Positions 9,530 to 17,369 of a DNA stretch of 64,000 bases are shown here, in pieces. Origin of the DNA: Levilactobacillus tongjiangensis. GTDB taxonomy: Bacteria > Bacillota > Bacilli > Lactobacillales > Lactobacillaceae. The position numbers and the translations under genes were made by a program. Where the stretch lies: the NCBI RefSeq assembly GCF_003946345.1, contig NZ_RHNY01000002.1, positions 62,001 through 126,000 on the forward strand, written 5' to 3'. The notes under the pieces are model-generated. The model worked only from the letters and a program-made list of their open reading frames with translations. It was not told the DNA's origin and did no database searches. Position 1 is the stretch's first letter, and each line of letters starts with the position of its first letter.

Positions 9530-9847
9530 GCGAGCCGACTAAATTCATCCAGAAGGGTCAGTCCATTATCAAGTAAAAAGTACCTGACGATGCCCAGATG
9601 TCGGCGAAGCTTGTGCTCCCTAACTAATGTCTAACAGTTGGAAGTTTCTAAAGGCCCATTCTTAACAAAACGACGCATCTGACCCCATATCTGGCGATCT
9701 CTCGGCGTACACAGTATTCCTCTGACAACTATATCAGTTAGCCTAGAACACATGACCGTGCATTAGCCTTTTAGCGGCGAGTATGCTAAAACGCAATCGA
9801 GACCAGAGTGCGATCAATTTATCTTTCACTCCTCATACCAATGCAAA
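9530..9847. other. Intergenic stretch without recognised feature
   Basis: About 320 bases between the yfmF promoter and the terminator of the ABC-transporter operon. I find no convincing open frame with a ribosome binding site, no strong inverted repeat and no sequence shared with other intergenic regions of this window. It may be a decayed gene or a spacer. Confidence 0.4.
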
Positions 9848-9878
9848 AGAGACCGCGACGTATTTCGTCCGGTCCCTT
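9847..9878 (-). terminator. Terminator of the amino-acid ABC transporter operon
   Basis: Minus strand GGGACCG-GACG / CGTC-CGGTCTC stem with a one-base bulge and an AAATA loop, followed by TTTTG. Located about 30 bases after the substrate-binding protein stop codon. Confidence 0.7.
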
Positions 9879-9909
9879 CACTGCGTCACGTGTCTAAACA
9901 ACACGTCCG

Positions 9910-10758
9910 TCATTTTTTCAAAAGTGGCGTATCGACATTGCTACCGAACCACTTTTCATTAATCTTTTTCAATTGGCCGTTAGCGGCTAACCGCTTCAAA
10001 CCAGCATTAATCTTCCGACGCATCGTCACGTCGCCCTTCCGCGTGCCCACGGCAAATTTTTCCTTGGGGAAGGAACCCACAGTCACCCGATAATCCTCGG
10101 GATGTGCTTGGTGTTTGATGTAGTAGTTCGCGTAGGTACTATCGATCAACAGTCCCTTAATTCTGCCAACATTCAGGTCAATAAACGCATTGGTAAAGGA
10201 ATCATAGGTCACTGCCTCATGATTCTTGATGCGGTCTTTCAACAGTTTGGGATACGTATCAATATCGTTCGCTCCCGACGAACCGGTTTGGGCGCCCAAA
10301 ACCTTCCCCTGCATGCCAGCATAGGACGTAATGTTGTCTTTCTTCAGAGTAACCAACACCTGATCATTATTCAGGTAAGTATCCGAGAATGCCACTTGCT
10401 TTTCCCGTTGGGGGGTAATGGAAAAACCATTCCAAATCAAATCAATCGTGCCATTGTGTAATTCAGTAACGTTCATGTTCCAGTCGATGCTTTGAAAGTC
10501 AGCCTTCACCCCGTAAAGTTTAAAGACAGCGCGGGCCAAGTCAATATCGTAGCCAACTAACTTGCCACTCTTCTGCCGAAAACCCATAGGAACAAAACTA
10601 TCGTCCAGCCCAATTACCACTTTTTTATTCTTCTTGATGGTCGACCAGGTATCCGCTGTATCTGCCCGCTGCGTGACCGTTGCACAACCGGCTAAAACGC
10701 CTGCCAATCCAACCACGAGTCCTAACAGGGCCCAAATTCGAATTGCTTTAAATTTCAT
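9910..10758 (-). CDS. Amino-acid ABC transporter, substrate-binding lipoprotein
   Basis: 282 aa. A lipoprotein signal peptide ends in LAGC, with the lipidated cysteine at residue 25. The mature part is a SBP_bac_3 (cluster 3) periplasmic-type binding protein: VVIGLDDSFVPMGFRQKSGKLVGYDIDLARAVF is the family signature for polar amino acids. It is the last gene of a three-gene import operon (permease, ATPase, binding protein) controlled by a T-box leader. The leader specifier reads as a histidine codon, so histidine is my leading guess for the ligand, but the binding pocket cannot be read from sequence. Confidence 0.9.
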   Translation of the reverse strand: MKFKAIRIWALLGLVVGLAGVLAGCATVTQRADTADTWSTIKKNKKVVIGLDDSFVPMGFRQKSGKLVGYDIDLARAVFKLYGVKADFQSIDWNMNVTELHNGTIDLIWNGFSITPQREKQVAFSDTYLNNDQVLVTLKKDNITSYAGMQGKVLGAQTGSSGANDIDTYPKLLKDRIKNHEAVTYDSFTNAFIDLNVGRIKGLLIDSTYANYYIKHQAHPEDYRVTVGSFPKEKFAVGTRKGDVTMRRKINAGLKRLAANGQLKKINEKWFGSNVDTPLLKK

Positions 10759-10772
10759 TCAATTGGTCCCTC

Positions 10773-11408
10773 CTAGCTCTTGGGTTCGACCCGCAACATC
10801 TGATCAGCAATTGATTCAGCAAATGGCATATCATGAGTGACCACAATTTGGGTCATTCCCTCTTGTTTCAGGTCTAAAATAATCTGCTCAACTTCCCGCC
10901 GAAGATCGGGGTCTAACGCTGAAGTCGGTTCATCGTAACACAACAATTTAGGATGCATAGCCAACGCCCGAACAATCGCGACCCGTTGCTTTTGCCCACC
11001 GGACAGTTCGTACGGGAATAAGTCTGCTTTCCCTTCCAAGTTCAGCTGATGAAGCAGCTGTCGGGCCTCTTTTTCCGCTTCAGCAGCAGACTTCTTCAAG
11101 ACCATGGTTGGTGCCAACGTAACGTTCTGCAAAACCGTTAAATTTGGAAATAATTGAAAGTCCTGGAACACGACCCCAATCACGGCATCGTTGTTCCGGT
11201 TTGTAGCAGGATCAAAGGCTTCGCCATCTAGCAAAAACGTTCCAGCATCCACCGTGGCTAGTCCACTGATACACCGCAGCAAGGTCGTCTTACCGGCTCC
11301 AGAGGGTCCAACGATCGTCAAGATCTGACCATTTTCAACGGTTAAGTTCACGTCGTCAAGGATGGTCTTACCACCAAATTTTTTCGTAATTCCTTTAAGT
11401 TCTAACAT
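10773..11408 (-). CDS. Amino-acid ABC transporter, ATP-binding protein
   Basis: 211 aa, slightly shorter than the usual 240. All ATPase motifs are present: Walker A GPSGAGKTT, Q-loop in VVFQDFQLFPNLTV, signature LSGGQKQR, Walker B LLCYDEPTSALD and the H-loop in VVTHDM. It belongs to the GlnQ/HisP type that powers polar amino-acid uptake. It sits 18 bases after the permease stop and 14 bases before the binding-protein start, so one transcript is expected. Confidence 0.93.
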   Translation of the reverse strand: MLELKGITKKFGGKTILDDVNLTVENGQILTIVGPSGAGKTTLLRCISGLATVDAGTFLLDGEAFDPATNRNNDAVIGVVFQDFQLFPNLTVLQNVTLAPTMVLKKSAAEAEKEARQLLHQLNLEGKADLFPYELSGGQKQRVAIVRALAMHPKLLCYDEPTSALDPDLRREVEQIILDLKQEGMTQIVVTHDMPFAESIADQMLRVEPKS

Positions 11409-11426
11409 GTTTGACCCATCCTTTCC

Positions 11427-12068
11427 TTAACGCCAGTAACTATAGTGCTTCTCTAACCGTTTCAGGACCAACGTGCACACCGCCGTCAGGAGTAAGTAGA
11501 TGACCCCGACCAACAGCATTGGCAGCAACGTTACGTCGCGTGCCATAGCCACATTTCCGGCCCGTAATAAATCACCTAACCCGATAACGTAAACCAAAGA
11601 TGAATCCTTAACCAGGTTGATAACTTCATTCCCAATGGAAGGTAACACAATTTTGACCACTTGCGGAATGACGATTCGCCGTAACGTTTGCCAATTCGTT
11701 AACCGCAGCACCCGGGCACTTTCGTACTGACCAACTGGAATAGCTTGTAGCCCACCCCGGAAGATTTCGGCGAAGTATGCCGTATAGTTCAGGATAAAGG
11801 CGAAGAGTGCTGCATCATAACGCAGAAAGACGATGCCCACGATGGGAAGACCATAAAAGACAAAAATTAATTGCAGTAATAATGGCGTTCCTCGCATTAA
11901 CCAGACATAAACATTGATCAACCAAGTTAGGGGTTTAAATTTGGTCGTCATTCCTAGACCTACCAGAATTCCTAATGGAATTGAGATTATAATCGTCCAG
12001 AAGAAGATCGACAACGTCATTCCGGTCCCGGAAATCAGTGATGGTAAAATCTGTTCAACATAGTGCAT
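11427..12068 (-). CDS. Amino-acid ABC transporter, permease
   Basis: 213 aa, integral membrane protein of the HisM/GlnP type with about five membrane segments. The EAA-like cytoplasmic loop for ATPase contact is visible as YESARVLRLTNWQTLRRIVIPQVVKIVLPSIGNE. The start follows AAGGAGG at good spacing and comes directly after the second T-box terminator, so it is the first gene of the regulated operon. A single permease chain implies a homodimer channel. Confidence 0.93.
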   Translation of the reverse strand: MHYVEQILPSLISGTGMTLSIFFWTIIISIPLGILVGLGMTTKFKPLTWLINVYVWLMRGTPLLLQLIFVFYGLPIVGIVFLRYDAALFAFILNYTAYFAEIFRGGLQAIPVGQYESARVLRLTNWQTLRRIVIPQVVKIVLPSIGNEVINLVKDSSLVYVIGLGDLLRAGNVAMARDVTLLPMLLVGVIYLLLTAVCTLVLKRLEKHYSYWR

Positions 12069-12091
12069 AACAATTCTCCTCCTTTTGCCAC

Positions 12092-12126
12092 AAAAAAAGC
12101 CCCTTGAGAAAATTTCTCAAGAGGGC
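12092..12126 (-). terminator. Second T-box-controlled terminator
   Basis: Minus strand hairpin CCTCTTGAGAA/TTCTCAAGGGG-type stem (12099-12126) followed by seven T (12092-12098). It stands just before the permease Shine-Dalgarno and just after a second T-box sequence, so it can block transcription of the operon. Confidence 0.85.
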
Positions 12127-12217
12127 GTTTGTACGCTGTGCCACCTCATGTTCTCGACGAAGCTCACGCCACGCCGACTCAACGAGTTGCCAGCACCGCT
12201 GAAGAAAGAGTGGGATT

Positions 12218-12253
12218 AAAAAAGTCCCCTTAGGCCCGAGGACCTAAGAGGAC
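12218..12253 (-). terminator. First T-box-controlled terminator
   Basis: Minus strand stem GTCCTCTTAGG / CCTAAGGGGAC (with G-U pairs), six T following. Directly downstream of the first T-box sequence, whose flanks can form the competing antiterminator. Confidence 0.88.
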
Positions 12254-12484
12254 GATAACATCGTGGTTCCACCTCTGTTTGTCGTTCTATCACTAAAACG
12301 ACCTCAGCGAGTTGCAAGCAACTCCAGCGATAACGGGCTACCCCGAACCATCCTACTTGTTTCAGACGATCAACTCACAGATGTGGTTCGACCAACTAAG
12401 ACCACCCGTTTCCATCTACCGGGCTTTCTGTCGTCTCTTAGTCAGTCTACTCTTCCGTTCAAAGTTTTTTATTTCATTGCCAAT

Positions 12485-12513
12485 ATAGTACGAGTTTTTT
12501 GACTCACCGTCAA
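12485..12513 (-). promoter_or_regulatory. Promoter of the T-box-controlled ABC operon
   Basis: Minus strand -35 TTGACG (12508-12513), 17-base spacer, -10 TACTAT (12485-12490). Transcription would start near 12478 and give a leader of about 410 nt. Confidence 0.8.
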
Positions 12514-12523
12514 CCCCTAATTT

Positions 12524-13330
12524 CTAACCACGGTGAAACCAACTGCTGACCCGGTGCCAAAAACCAGTAGATTCCTGGTCCTCAATCTTCATCAGTGGCA
12601 CGGTTTGACCTTCCAACCGGCGAGCTACATTACGGTAGCCTTGAGAAGCTGGATTGTCAGTTTGCATCACGATTGGTTCACCCTGGTTAGACGTCGTGAT
12701 CACTGCGTCATCATCAAAGATGATTCCCAACAACTCAATACCAAGGTGATGGGTAATTTCATCAATATCCATCATCGACCCGTCCTGCATCATATTCCGG
12801 CGAATCCGGTTGATCAACAGACGAGGTGCCTCAGTCAACGGATGTTGTTCCAACAAACCCACGACCCGGTCGGCATCCCGTACAGCGGAAATTTCTGGTG
12901 TCGTCACAACAATGGCAGCATCAGCACCCGCAACGGCATTCATGAACCCTTGCTCGATCCCGGCTGGGCAGTCAATTAAGACGTAATCGTATTCGGGTTT
13001 TAATTCATCAACGATTTCTTTGACTTGTTCTGGATCCAGGGCAGTCTTGTCCGTGTTCTGAGCAGCTGGCAACAAGTACAGCTTGTCATCGAAACGCTTG
13101 TCCTTGACCAGTGCTTGTGGCAACTTAGCTCTGCCCTCAGCAACGTCCACAATATCATAAATAATGCGGTTATCGAGGCCTAAGACCACGTCCAGGTTCC
13201 GGAGGCCGATATCCAAATCCATCAGGCAGACCCGTTTGCCCATTAAGGCTAAGGCCGTTCCGATGTTGGCACTCGTGGTTGTTTTCCCAACACCACCCTT
13301 ACCGGAGGTGATAACAATTGCTTTTCCCAT
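12524..13330 (-). CDS. minD: Septum site-determining protein MinD
   Basis: 268 aa. The deviant Walker A KGGVGKTTTSANIG, switch DLDIGLRNLDVVLGL and VLIDCPAGIE are diagnostic of MinD. The C-terminus ends in an amphipathic helix (GFWHRVSSWFHRG) that targets the membrane. MinD recruits MinC, which blocks FtsZ ring formation near the poles. It lies 2 bases after the minC stop in a mreBCD-minCD cluster. No minE or minJ/divIVA lies in this cluster. Confidence 0.97.
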   Translation of the reverse strand: MGKAIVITSGKGGVGKTTTSANIGTALALMGKRVCLMDLDIGLRNLDVVLGLDNRIIYDIVDVAEGRAKLPQALVKDKRFDDKLYLLPAAQNTDKTALDPEQVKEIVDELKPEYDYVLIDCPAGIEQGFMNAVAGADAAIVVTTPEISAVRDADRVVGLLEQHPLTEAPRLLINRIRRNMMQDGSMMDIDEITHHLGIELLGIIFDDDAVITTSNQGEPIVMQTDNPASQGYRNVARRLEGQTVPLMKIEDQESTGFWHRVSSWFHRG

Positions 13331-13332
13331 GT

Positions 13333-14004
13333 CTAAATTCCTCCAATCTGGTTATACAACTTTGGATTAATCTTCTTAAGTTGGCCCAACTTGCCATACG
13401 ACAAGACGTGTAAGTCGTTGACGTACGCAATCGTCTGGCCAGAATCGGTCAACTGATCTGGTTCAATAATATCAAATTGTTCTGCGATTCGAACCTGTTG
13501 GGCTGATTGAAGATTCCCCATAATCAGCTTGGATTCGTCATCGGGGTATCCCGCTTGGAGAATACCCATAACGTCCCCCATTGAAAAGATGTTCCCCGTT
13601 GTAACCAGCTTACCGCCCTCATGAATAGTTCCGAGGAACAGGATATCCCCCTTCATGTTGACTTCTTGCCCATTACGAATAATCTTACTCAACAAATGAA
13701 CATTGTCACGCTCTTTCAACTGCAGTGCGTCGTCAATCGTCATGACGTTGGCCGAAATCTTGTGAATCTCGAAGCGTGGGTAGTTAGCCACAAGCTGCTC
13801 GATACGGGTTCGCTCATCGGCGGTTAAAATGCGATCTTCCGTCAACACGTCCAAAGACACCTTGGCCGACGCCAACGCCTGCGGATCAACCTTCAGATTT
13901 TCTAATAATGCTTTTAAGTCAACCAGGATTTGGTCTAAACTCGCTGATTGCTTGAGCACCAAATCATAGCCGTTTTGTGTTCCACGTAATACGGCAGCTT
14001 GCAT
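13333..14004 (-). CDS. minC: Septum site-determining protein MinC
   Basis: I start at the ATG at 14004 (223 aa) because GTGGAGGG precedes it by 10 bases and homologues begin near MQAAVLRGTQNGYDLVL. An in-frame ATG 33 bases upstream would overlap mreD. The N-terminal part is the variable MinC_N domain; the C-terminal part is the conserved beta-helix domain (GNIFSMGDVMGILQAGYPDDESKLIMGN). MinC inhibits FtsZ assembly in complex with MinD, whose gene follows directly. Confidence 0.93.
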   Translation of the reverse strand: MQAAVLRGTQNGYDLVLKQSASLDQILVDLKALLENLKVDPQALASAKVSLDVLTEDRILTADERTRIEQLVANYPRFEIHKISANVMTIDDALQLKERDNVHLLSKIIRNGQEVNMKGDILFLGTIHEGGKLVTTGNIFSMGDVMGILQAGYPDDESKLIMGNLQSAQQVRIAEQFDIIEPDQLTDSGQTIAYVNDLHVLSYGKLGQLKKINPKLYNQIGGI

Positions 14005-14024
14005 AGCTTTCGTTCCCTCCACAC

Positions 14025-14555
14025 CTATTTTAGCCAATTATACACCCAACGAATCGGGAAATATAAAAGGACAAACATTGCTAAGTTAAAGGCCAATGTT
14101 GGCCCCAACGTGTTCACCAAAAAGGTACTCCCTGCCATGTCATTCAGATGAATGGCACGACTGGCCACGTAACCTAGCGCTTCTACAACGGTAATGTCAA
14201 TAAAGTAGATCAACAAGCCGCTTAAAAAGTTGGGCCGAATGTAGGCCACCATCAACCGGGTCAGGTAAATGACTACGGGAAAAATGAAGATATAAATCCC
14301 AAAAATCCCCGTATAGTACAAGTCAAAAATTACCCCGGCAACCGCTGCCCACCGAGCCAACGGCATCTCAAATGCCGATGAATCAGCCTCAAAGATTGCA
14401 CCGCACACTAGCCATAGGACCACCAAATGGCTAACCATGGCTGTTGGTGCCCGAAACATGTGAACACTAAATACTTGGCTAATGGCCCCGTCAATCAACA
14501 GCATGAGGAATAGACCTACGGGAAAGCCAAAGCGCAACTTGGATAATCGATACAC
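14025..14555 (-). CDS. mreD: Rod shape-determining protein MreD
   Basis: 176 aa from the GTG at 14555. The run GGGGGG lies six to seven bases upstream of this GTG, right after the mreC stop codon; the longer frame to 14588 would overlap mreC. The protein is almost all hydrophobic, with five or six membrane segments, as in MreD. It works with MreC to connect MreB filaments to the peptidoglycan synthases. Sequence is poorly conserved, so the call rests on topology and its mreB-mreC-mreD-minC position. Confidence 0.92.
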   Translation of the reverse strand: MYRLSKLRFGFPVGLFLMLLIDGAISQVFSVHMFRAPTAMVSHLVVLWLVCGAIFEADSSAFEMPLARWAAVAGVIFDLYYTGIFGIYIFIFPVVIYLTRLMVAYIRPNFLSGLLIYFIDITVVEALGYVASRAIHLNDMAGSTFLVNTLGPTLAFNLAMFVLLYFPIRWVYNWLK

Positions 14556-14568
14556 GATTGGTTCCCCC

Positions 14569-15420
14569 CTACTGTTTCGTGACGGCAACCGTCACAATGT
14601 TCAGGTCGCTCAGATCAGTAGCGGGTGTGATGTACAGCTTCGTAGACAGACCGTAGTCATCCCCACTAGCCTTCGCCACTTTACCAACGTACAAACCCTT
14701 TGGCGTGACACCGCCGAGTCCACTGGTAACGACCTTATCACCCTTGTTGATTTTAGCCTTCGTGGTGATGTTGTTCATCGTAATCTGACCGGTCGTGGAC
14801 TTGTAGCCACTTAGAACACCATTAACGGTGCTGCCAGACTTAGTCGTAATCTGAACAGCAAATCGGTTAGCCGTATCATTGTTGTCCGTAATCAATTCAA
14901 CTTTAGAATTCGTCTTGTTGACTTCGGCAACCCGACCAATCAGTCCAGATCCAGACATAACTGGCATATCCTTCACAATCCCTGCGGATGATCCTTTGTT
15001 GATCACCACTTGGTTTTGCCAAGAAGATGGCGTCCGCGTGATTACTGCCGCTGTAACGGCTGAATAGTCGGTTAATGAATTATTCAATGAAATTTCTTTT
15101 TTGAGTTGTTTGTTTTCTTTAGCTAACGTCTGATCGCGCACCTTGGTCTGGGCGAGCTCACTGACTTGTTTCTTCAATTGCTGGTTTTCTTGGTACGTGT
15201 TCAATAGCTCTGACAGTGAACTGACAGAACCACTGAGACCGTTAGTTGGGATGGCGACGACGCGGTCCACAAAGCCAACAATATCGTTACCGAATTGTTG
15301 AATCAATGGTGGCGTGGACTTCTTATTCCGAATGGTTACGGATACCGTCATCAAAGCAAAGCTAACAATCACGCAGACAATGATGATGACCAGTCGCCGA
15401 TTGAAAGAAAATTTCTGCAT
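14569..15420 (-). CDS. mreC: Rod shape-determining protein MreC
   Basis: 283 aa. One N-terminal membrane segment (about 9-30), a coiled coil (about 65-110, KKQVSELAQTKVRDQTLAKENKQLKKE) and an extracellular beta-barrel domain (VIKGSS-type region near PSSWQNQVVINKGSSAGIVKDMPVM). This is the typical bitopic MreC scaffold that links MreB to penicillin-binding proteins outside the membrane. ATG start with GGAGGT upstream. A short terminator-like hairpin separates it from mreB. Confidence 0.95.
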   Translation of the reverse strand: MQKFSFNRRLVIIIVCVIVSFALMTVSVTIRNKKSTPPLIQQFGNDIVGFVDRVVAIPTNGLSGSVSSLSELLNTYQENQQLKKQVSELAQTKVRDQTLAKENKQLKKEISLNNSLTDYSAVTAAVITRTPSSWQNQVVINKGSSAGIVKDMPVMSGSGLIGRVAEVNKTNSKVELITDNNDTANRFAVQITTKSGSTVNGVLSGYKSTTGQITMNNITTKAKINKGDKVVTSGLGGVTPKGLYVGKVAKASGDDYGLSTKLYITPATDLSDLNIVTVAVTKQ

Positions 15421-15477
15421 GTTTGACCTCCATCTGATTCGGTATGTTGGTAATTAGCATACCGTCACAATAAAGAA

Positions 15478-15497
15478 GCGGGAAGCTGCCTTCCCGC
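15478..15497 (-). terminator. Attenuator-like hairpin between mreB and mreC
   Basis: A perfect 8-bp stem GCGGGAAG/CTTCCCGC with a 4-base loop, followed by TTCTTTATT on the minus strand. The T-run is interrupted, so it may only attenuate, setting mreB expression above mreCD. Confidence 0.55.
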
Positions 15498-15503
15498 TAG
15501 TCC

Positions 15504-16508
15504 CTATTTTTTCTTCATGACATCGATACTCTTTAATGATTCACCAGTACCAGCAGCAACACAATCCAGTGGATCGGTGGCAATGGATACCGGAACCTTC
15601 GTGGCATCAGCGATTACTTCAGACAAATTCTTCAGTAAAGCGCCCCCACCAGTTAAGACGATCCCATGATCGATGACGTCAGCAGCAATTTCTGGTGACG
15701 TTTCTTCCAAGGTTTCCTTGATAGCAGTAATGACATCCTGAACGGGTTCTTGGATGGCCTTAGCTACATCAACGGCAGATACTTCAACACCTTTAGGTAA
15801 ACCGGTAATCAAGTCACGACCTCGAATCGTCGTTCCTTCAATGTTTTCTGCATCTTCAACTGAAGCGGAACCAATGTCCATCTTCAGCTTTTCAGCAGTC
15901 CGTTCACCGATCAACAGGTTGAAGTTGGCCCGAACGTACGTCGCAATAGCGTCGTCCAGCTTATCACCAGCAACTCGGATTGAACGACTGGAAACAATTC
16001 CGCCTAGGGAAATCGTTGCCACGTCGGTCGTTCCACCACCCATGTCAACAACCATACTCCCGGTTGGGTCCATGACGGGCAAGCCGGCACCAATAGCTGC
16101 AGCAAATGGTTCTTCGATGACGTAAGCGTCACGAGCACCAGCAACACGGGTTGCGTCAATGACGGCCCGCTTTTCTACTTCCGTTACACCACTCGGTACA
16201 CAGACCATGACGTAAGGCTTACCACTGGATTTACCAACCGTTTTTTCGATGAAGTACTTCATCATGGCAACAGTCGTATCATAATCAGCGATAACCCCAT
16301 CTTTCATGGGCCGAATGGCAACGATACTAGCCGGCGTACGGCCAATCATTGCACGAGCGTCTTCACCAACGGACACAATTTCCCCAGACTTTGTGTTCTT
16401 GGCGACAACAGAAGGTTCGCGAAGAACGATTCCTTTACCGTCAACGTATACAATTGTATTGGCGGTACCTAAATCGATCCCAATATTTTTCGTTCCTAAT
16501 CCGAACAC
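15504..16508 (-). CDS. mreB: Rod shape-determining protein MreB
   Basis: 334 aa, GTG start with GAAGGGATG upstream. Actin-family motifs are present: phosphate 1 [23 protein letters not shown], and the adenosine-binding GGGALLKN. MreB forms membrane-associated filaments that orient lateral wall synthesis. This copy is in the classic mreBCD cluster; a paralogue (mbl-like) lies at 43550-44554. Confidence 0.97.
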   Translation of the reverse strand: MFGLGTKNIGIDLGTANTIVYVDGKGIVLREPSVVAKNTKSGEIVSVGEDARAMIGRTPASIVAIRPMKDGVIADYDTTVAMMKYFIEKTVGKSSGKPYVMVCVPSGVTEVEKRAVIDATRVAGARDAYVIEEPFAAAIGAGLPVMDPTGSMVVDMGGGTTDVATISLGGIVSSRSIRVAGDKLDDAIATYVRANFNLLIGERTAEKLKMDIGSASVEDAENIEGTTIRGRDLITGLPKGVEVSAVDVAKAIQEPVQDVITAIKETLEETSPEIAADVIDHGIVLTGGGALLKNLSEVIADATKVPVSIATDPLDCVAAGTGESLKSIDVMKKK

Positions 16509-16574
16509 TGTGTTTCATCCCTTCATTGTCAACAAAATTATTAATGGATTTTTGTCTTATTCATTGATAGACGT

Positions 16575-16583
16575 ATTATAACA
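16575..16583 (-). promoter_or_regulatory. Extended -10 promoter of mreB
   Basis: Minus strand TGTTATAAT, a perfect -10 with the TG extension, about 70 bases upstream of mreB; no good -35 at standard spacing. Confidence 0.55.
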
Positions 16584-16661
16584 TACCTATCTACGTGAGA
16601 ACACGTCGTCAAGGTTAAGAATACCGAACTTTTAACGAGAAAGAAATACCTAAAAGTGATT

Positions 16662-17327
16662 TTAATCAGTTTTTAAAGGTTCTGAGATACTTTGGTCAAT
16701 TTCGACGGGTAACTGGCCATTTTCGCGGAGACTAAAATAGCTACTCAGGCCCACAACAAAGCCATCTAGTAGTGGCACACCCATCAATTGGCCGCACTTA
16801 GCCAACCGGTTCATAAATGCTAAGTCATTCGCCGATGGCGTTGCATTCCCGCTAGGATGATTGTGTGCGACGACCAAGGCAGCCGCACCAGTCACCAGAG
16901 CGACTCGGAAAATTTCACGAGGATGCACGGGACAGCTGTCCAGGGTACCCCGAAACACCGTTTGCCGATCAATGATCTGGTGTTTGACATCTAACGCCAG
17001 CACCTCCAACTGTTCCTGCGGTAAGAATCGCAAGTCGTCCATCAAAGCCTGCCCAATCTGACTGCTGGCTTGAACTTCTCCCAGAATTTCACGAGGAGCG
17101 CGCTGTGACCAGCGTCCCAGTGCCAATGCCTGCAAGAAGGCCTGCCGCTGATGCTGTCCCGCTACGTAAGCCCGACACTGTCGTTGACTAGCATAACGCA
17201 GGCGGGCGACCGTTTGGAAGTACCGGAAAAATCGATCACATTCCTGAACATCGGTTAAACCTAAACTGGCTAGTACGCGACTTACCAGCTGTCGTTCGTT
17301 CTTAACCGTTACCTGACACCATTGCAT
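16662..17327 (-). CDS. radC: RadC-family JAB1/MPN domain protein
   Basis: 221 aa. The C-terminal domain has the metalloprotease-like JAMM motif HNHPSGNATPSANDLAF, as in RadC; the N-terminal helix-hairpin-helix-like region is more diverged. RadC is widely conserved next to mreBCD in Firmicutes, yet a direct DNA-repair role has been disputed, so I name the family and not a reaction. Gene order folC-radC-mreB is the usual one. Confidence 0.92.
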   Translation of the reverse strand: MQWCQVTVKNERQLVSRVLASLGLTDVQECDRFFRYFQTVARLRYASQRQCRAYVAGQHQRQAFLQALALGRWSQRAPREILGEVQASSQIGQALMDDLRFLPQEQLEVLALDVKHQIIDRQTVFRGTLDSCPVHPREIFRVALVTGAAALVVAHNHPSGNATPSANDLAFMNRLAKCGQLMGVPLLDGFVVGLSSYFSLRENGQLPVEIDQSISEPLKTD

Positions 17328-17369
17328 TCTCTCATCCCCTTACAGATTAACTCCGTAAGAAAGTCTGAT

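Larger units (their letters stand above)
12092..12478 (-). promoter_or_regulatory. T-box riboswitch leader with duplicated antitermination module
   Basis: On the minus strand the leader shows a Stem I with AGTA and GAA of a loop E motif, a 12-bp helix (GACTGACTAAGA/TCTTAGTTGGTC), and the trinucleotide CAC at 12383-12385. CAC sits at the place where the valS leader in this same window has its valine codon, so it reads as a histidine specifier. The first T-box (AGGTGGAACCACG, 12262-12276) precedes terminator 1 at 12218-12253. After that come a stem-III-like stretch, a second T-box (AGGTGGCACAGCG, 12134-12147) and terminator 2, but there is no second Stem I. T-boxes sense uncharged tRNA and then prevent termination. 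Confidence 0.9.

Noticed and set aside
12340-12400. Alternative specifiers in the ABC leader: ACA (Thr) or CAA (Gln) after CTGAAA, TGT (Cys)
   Set aside because: The CTGAAA-n-AAGTAGG stretch also occurs in the valS leader after Stem I, so it is a shared linker. The loop E pairing AGTA/GAA and the 4-bp base helix place CAC at the valine-codon position.
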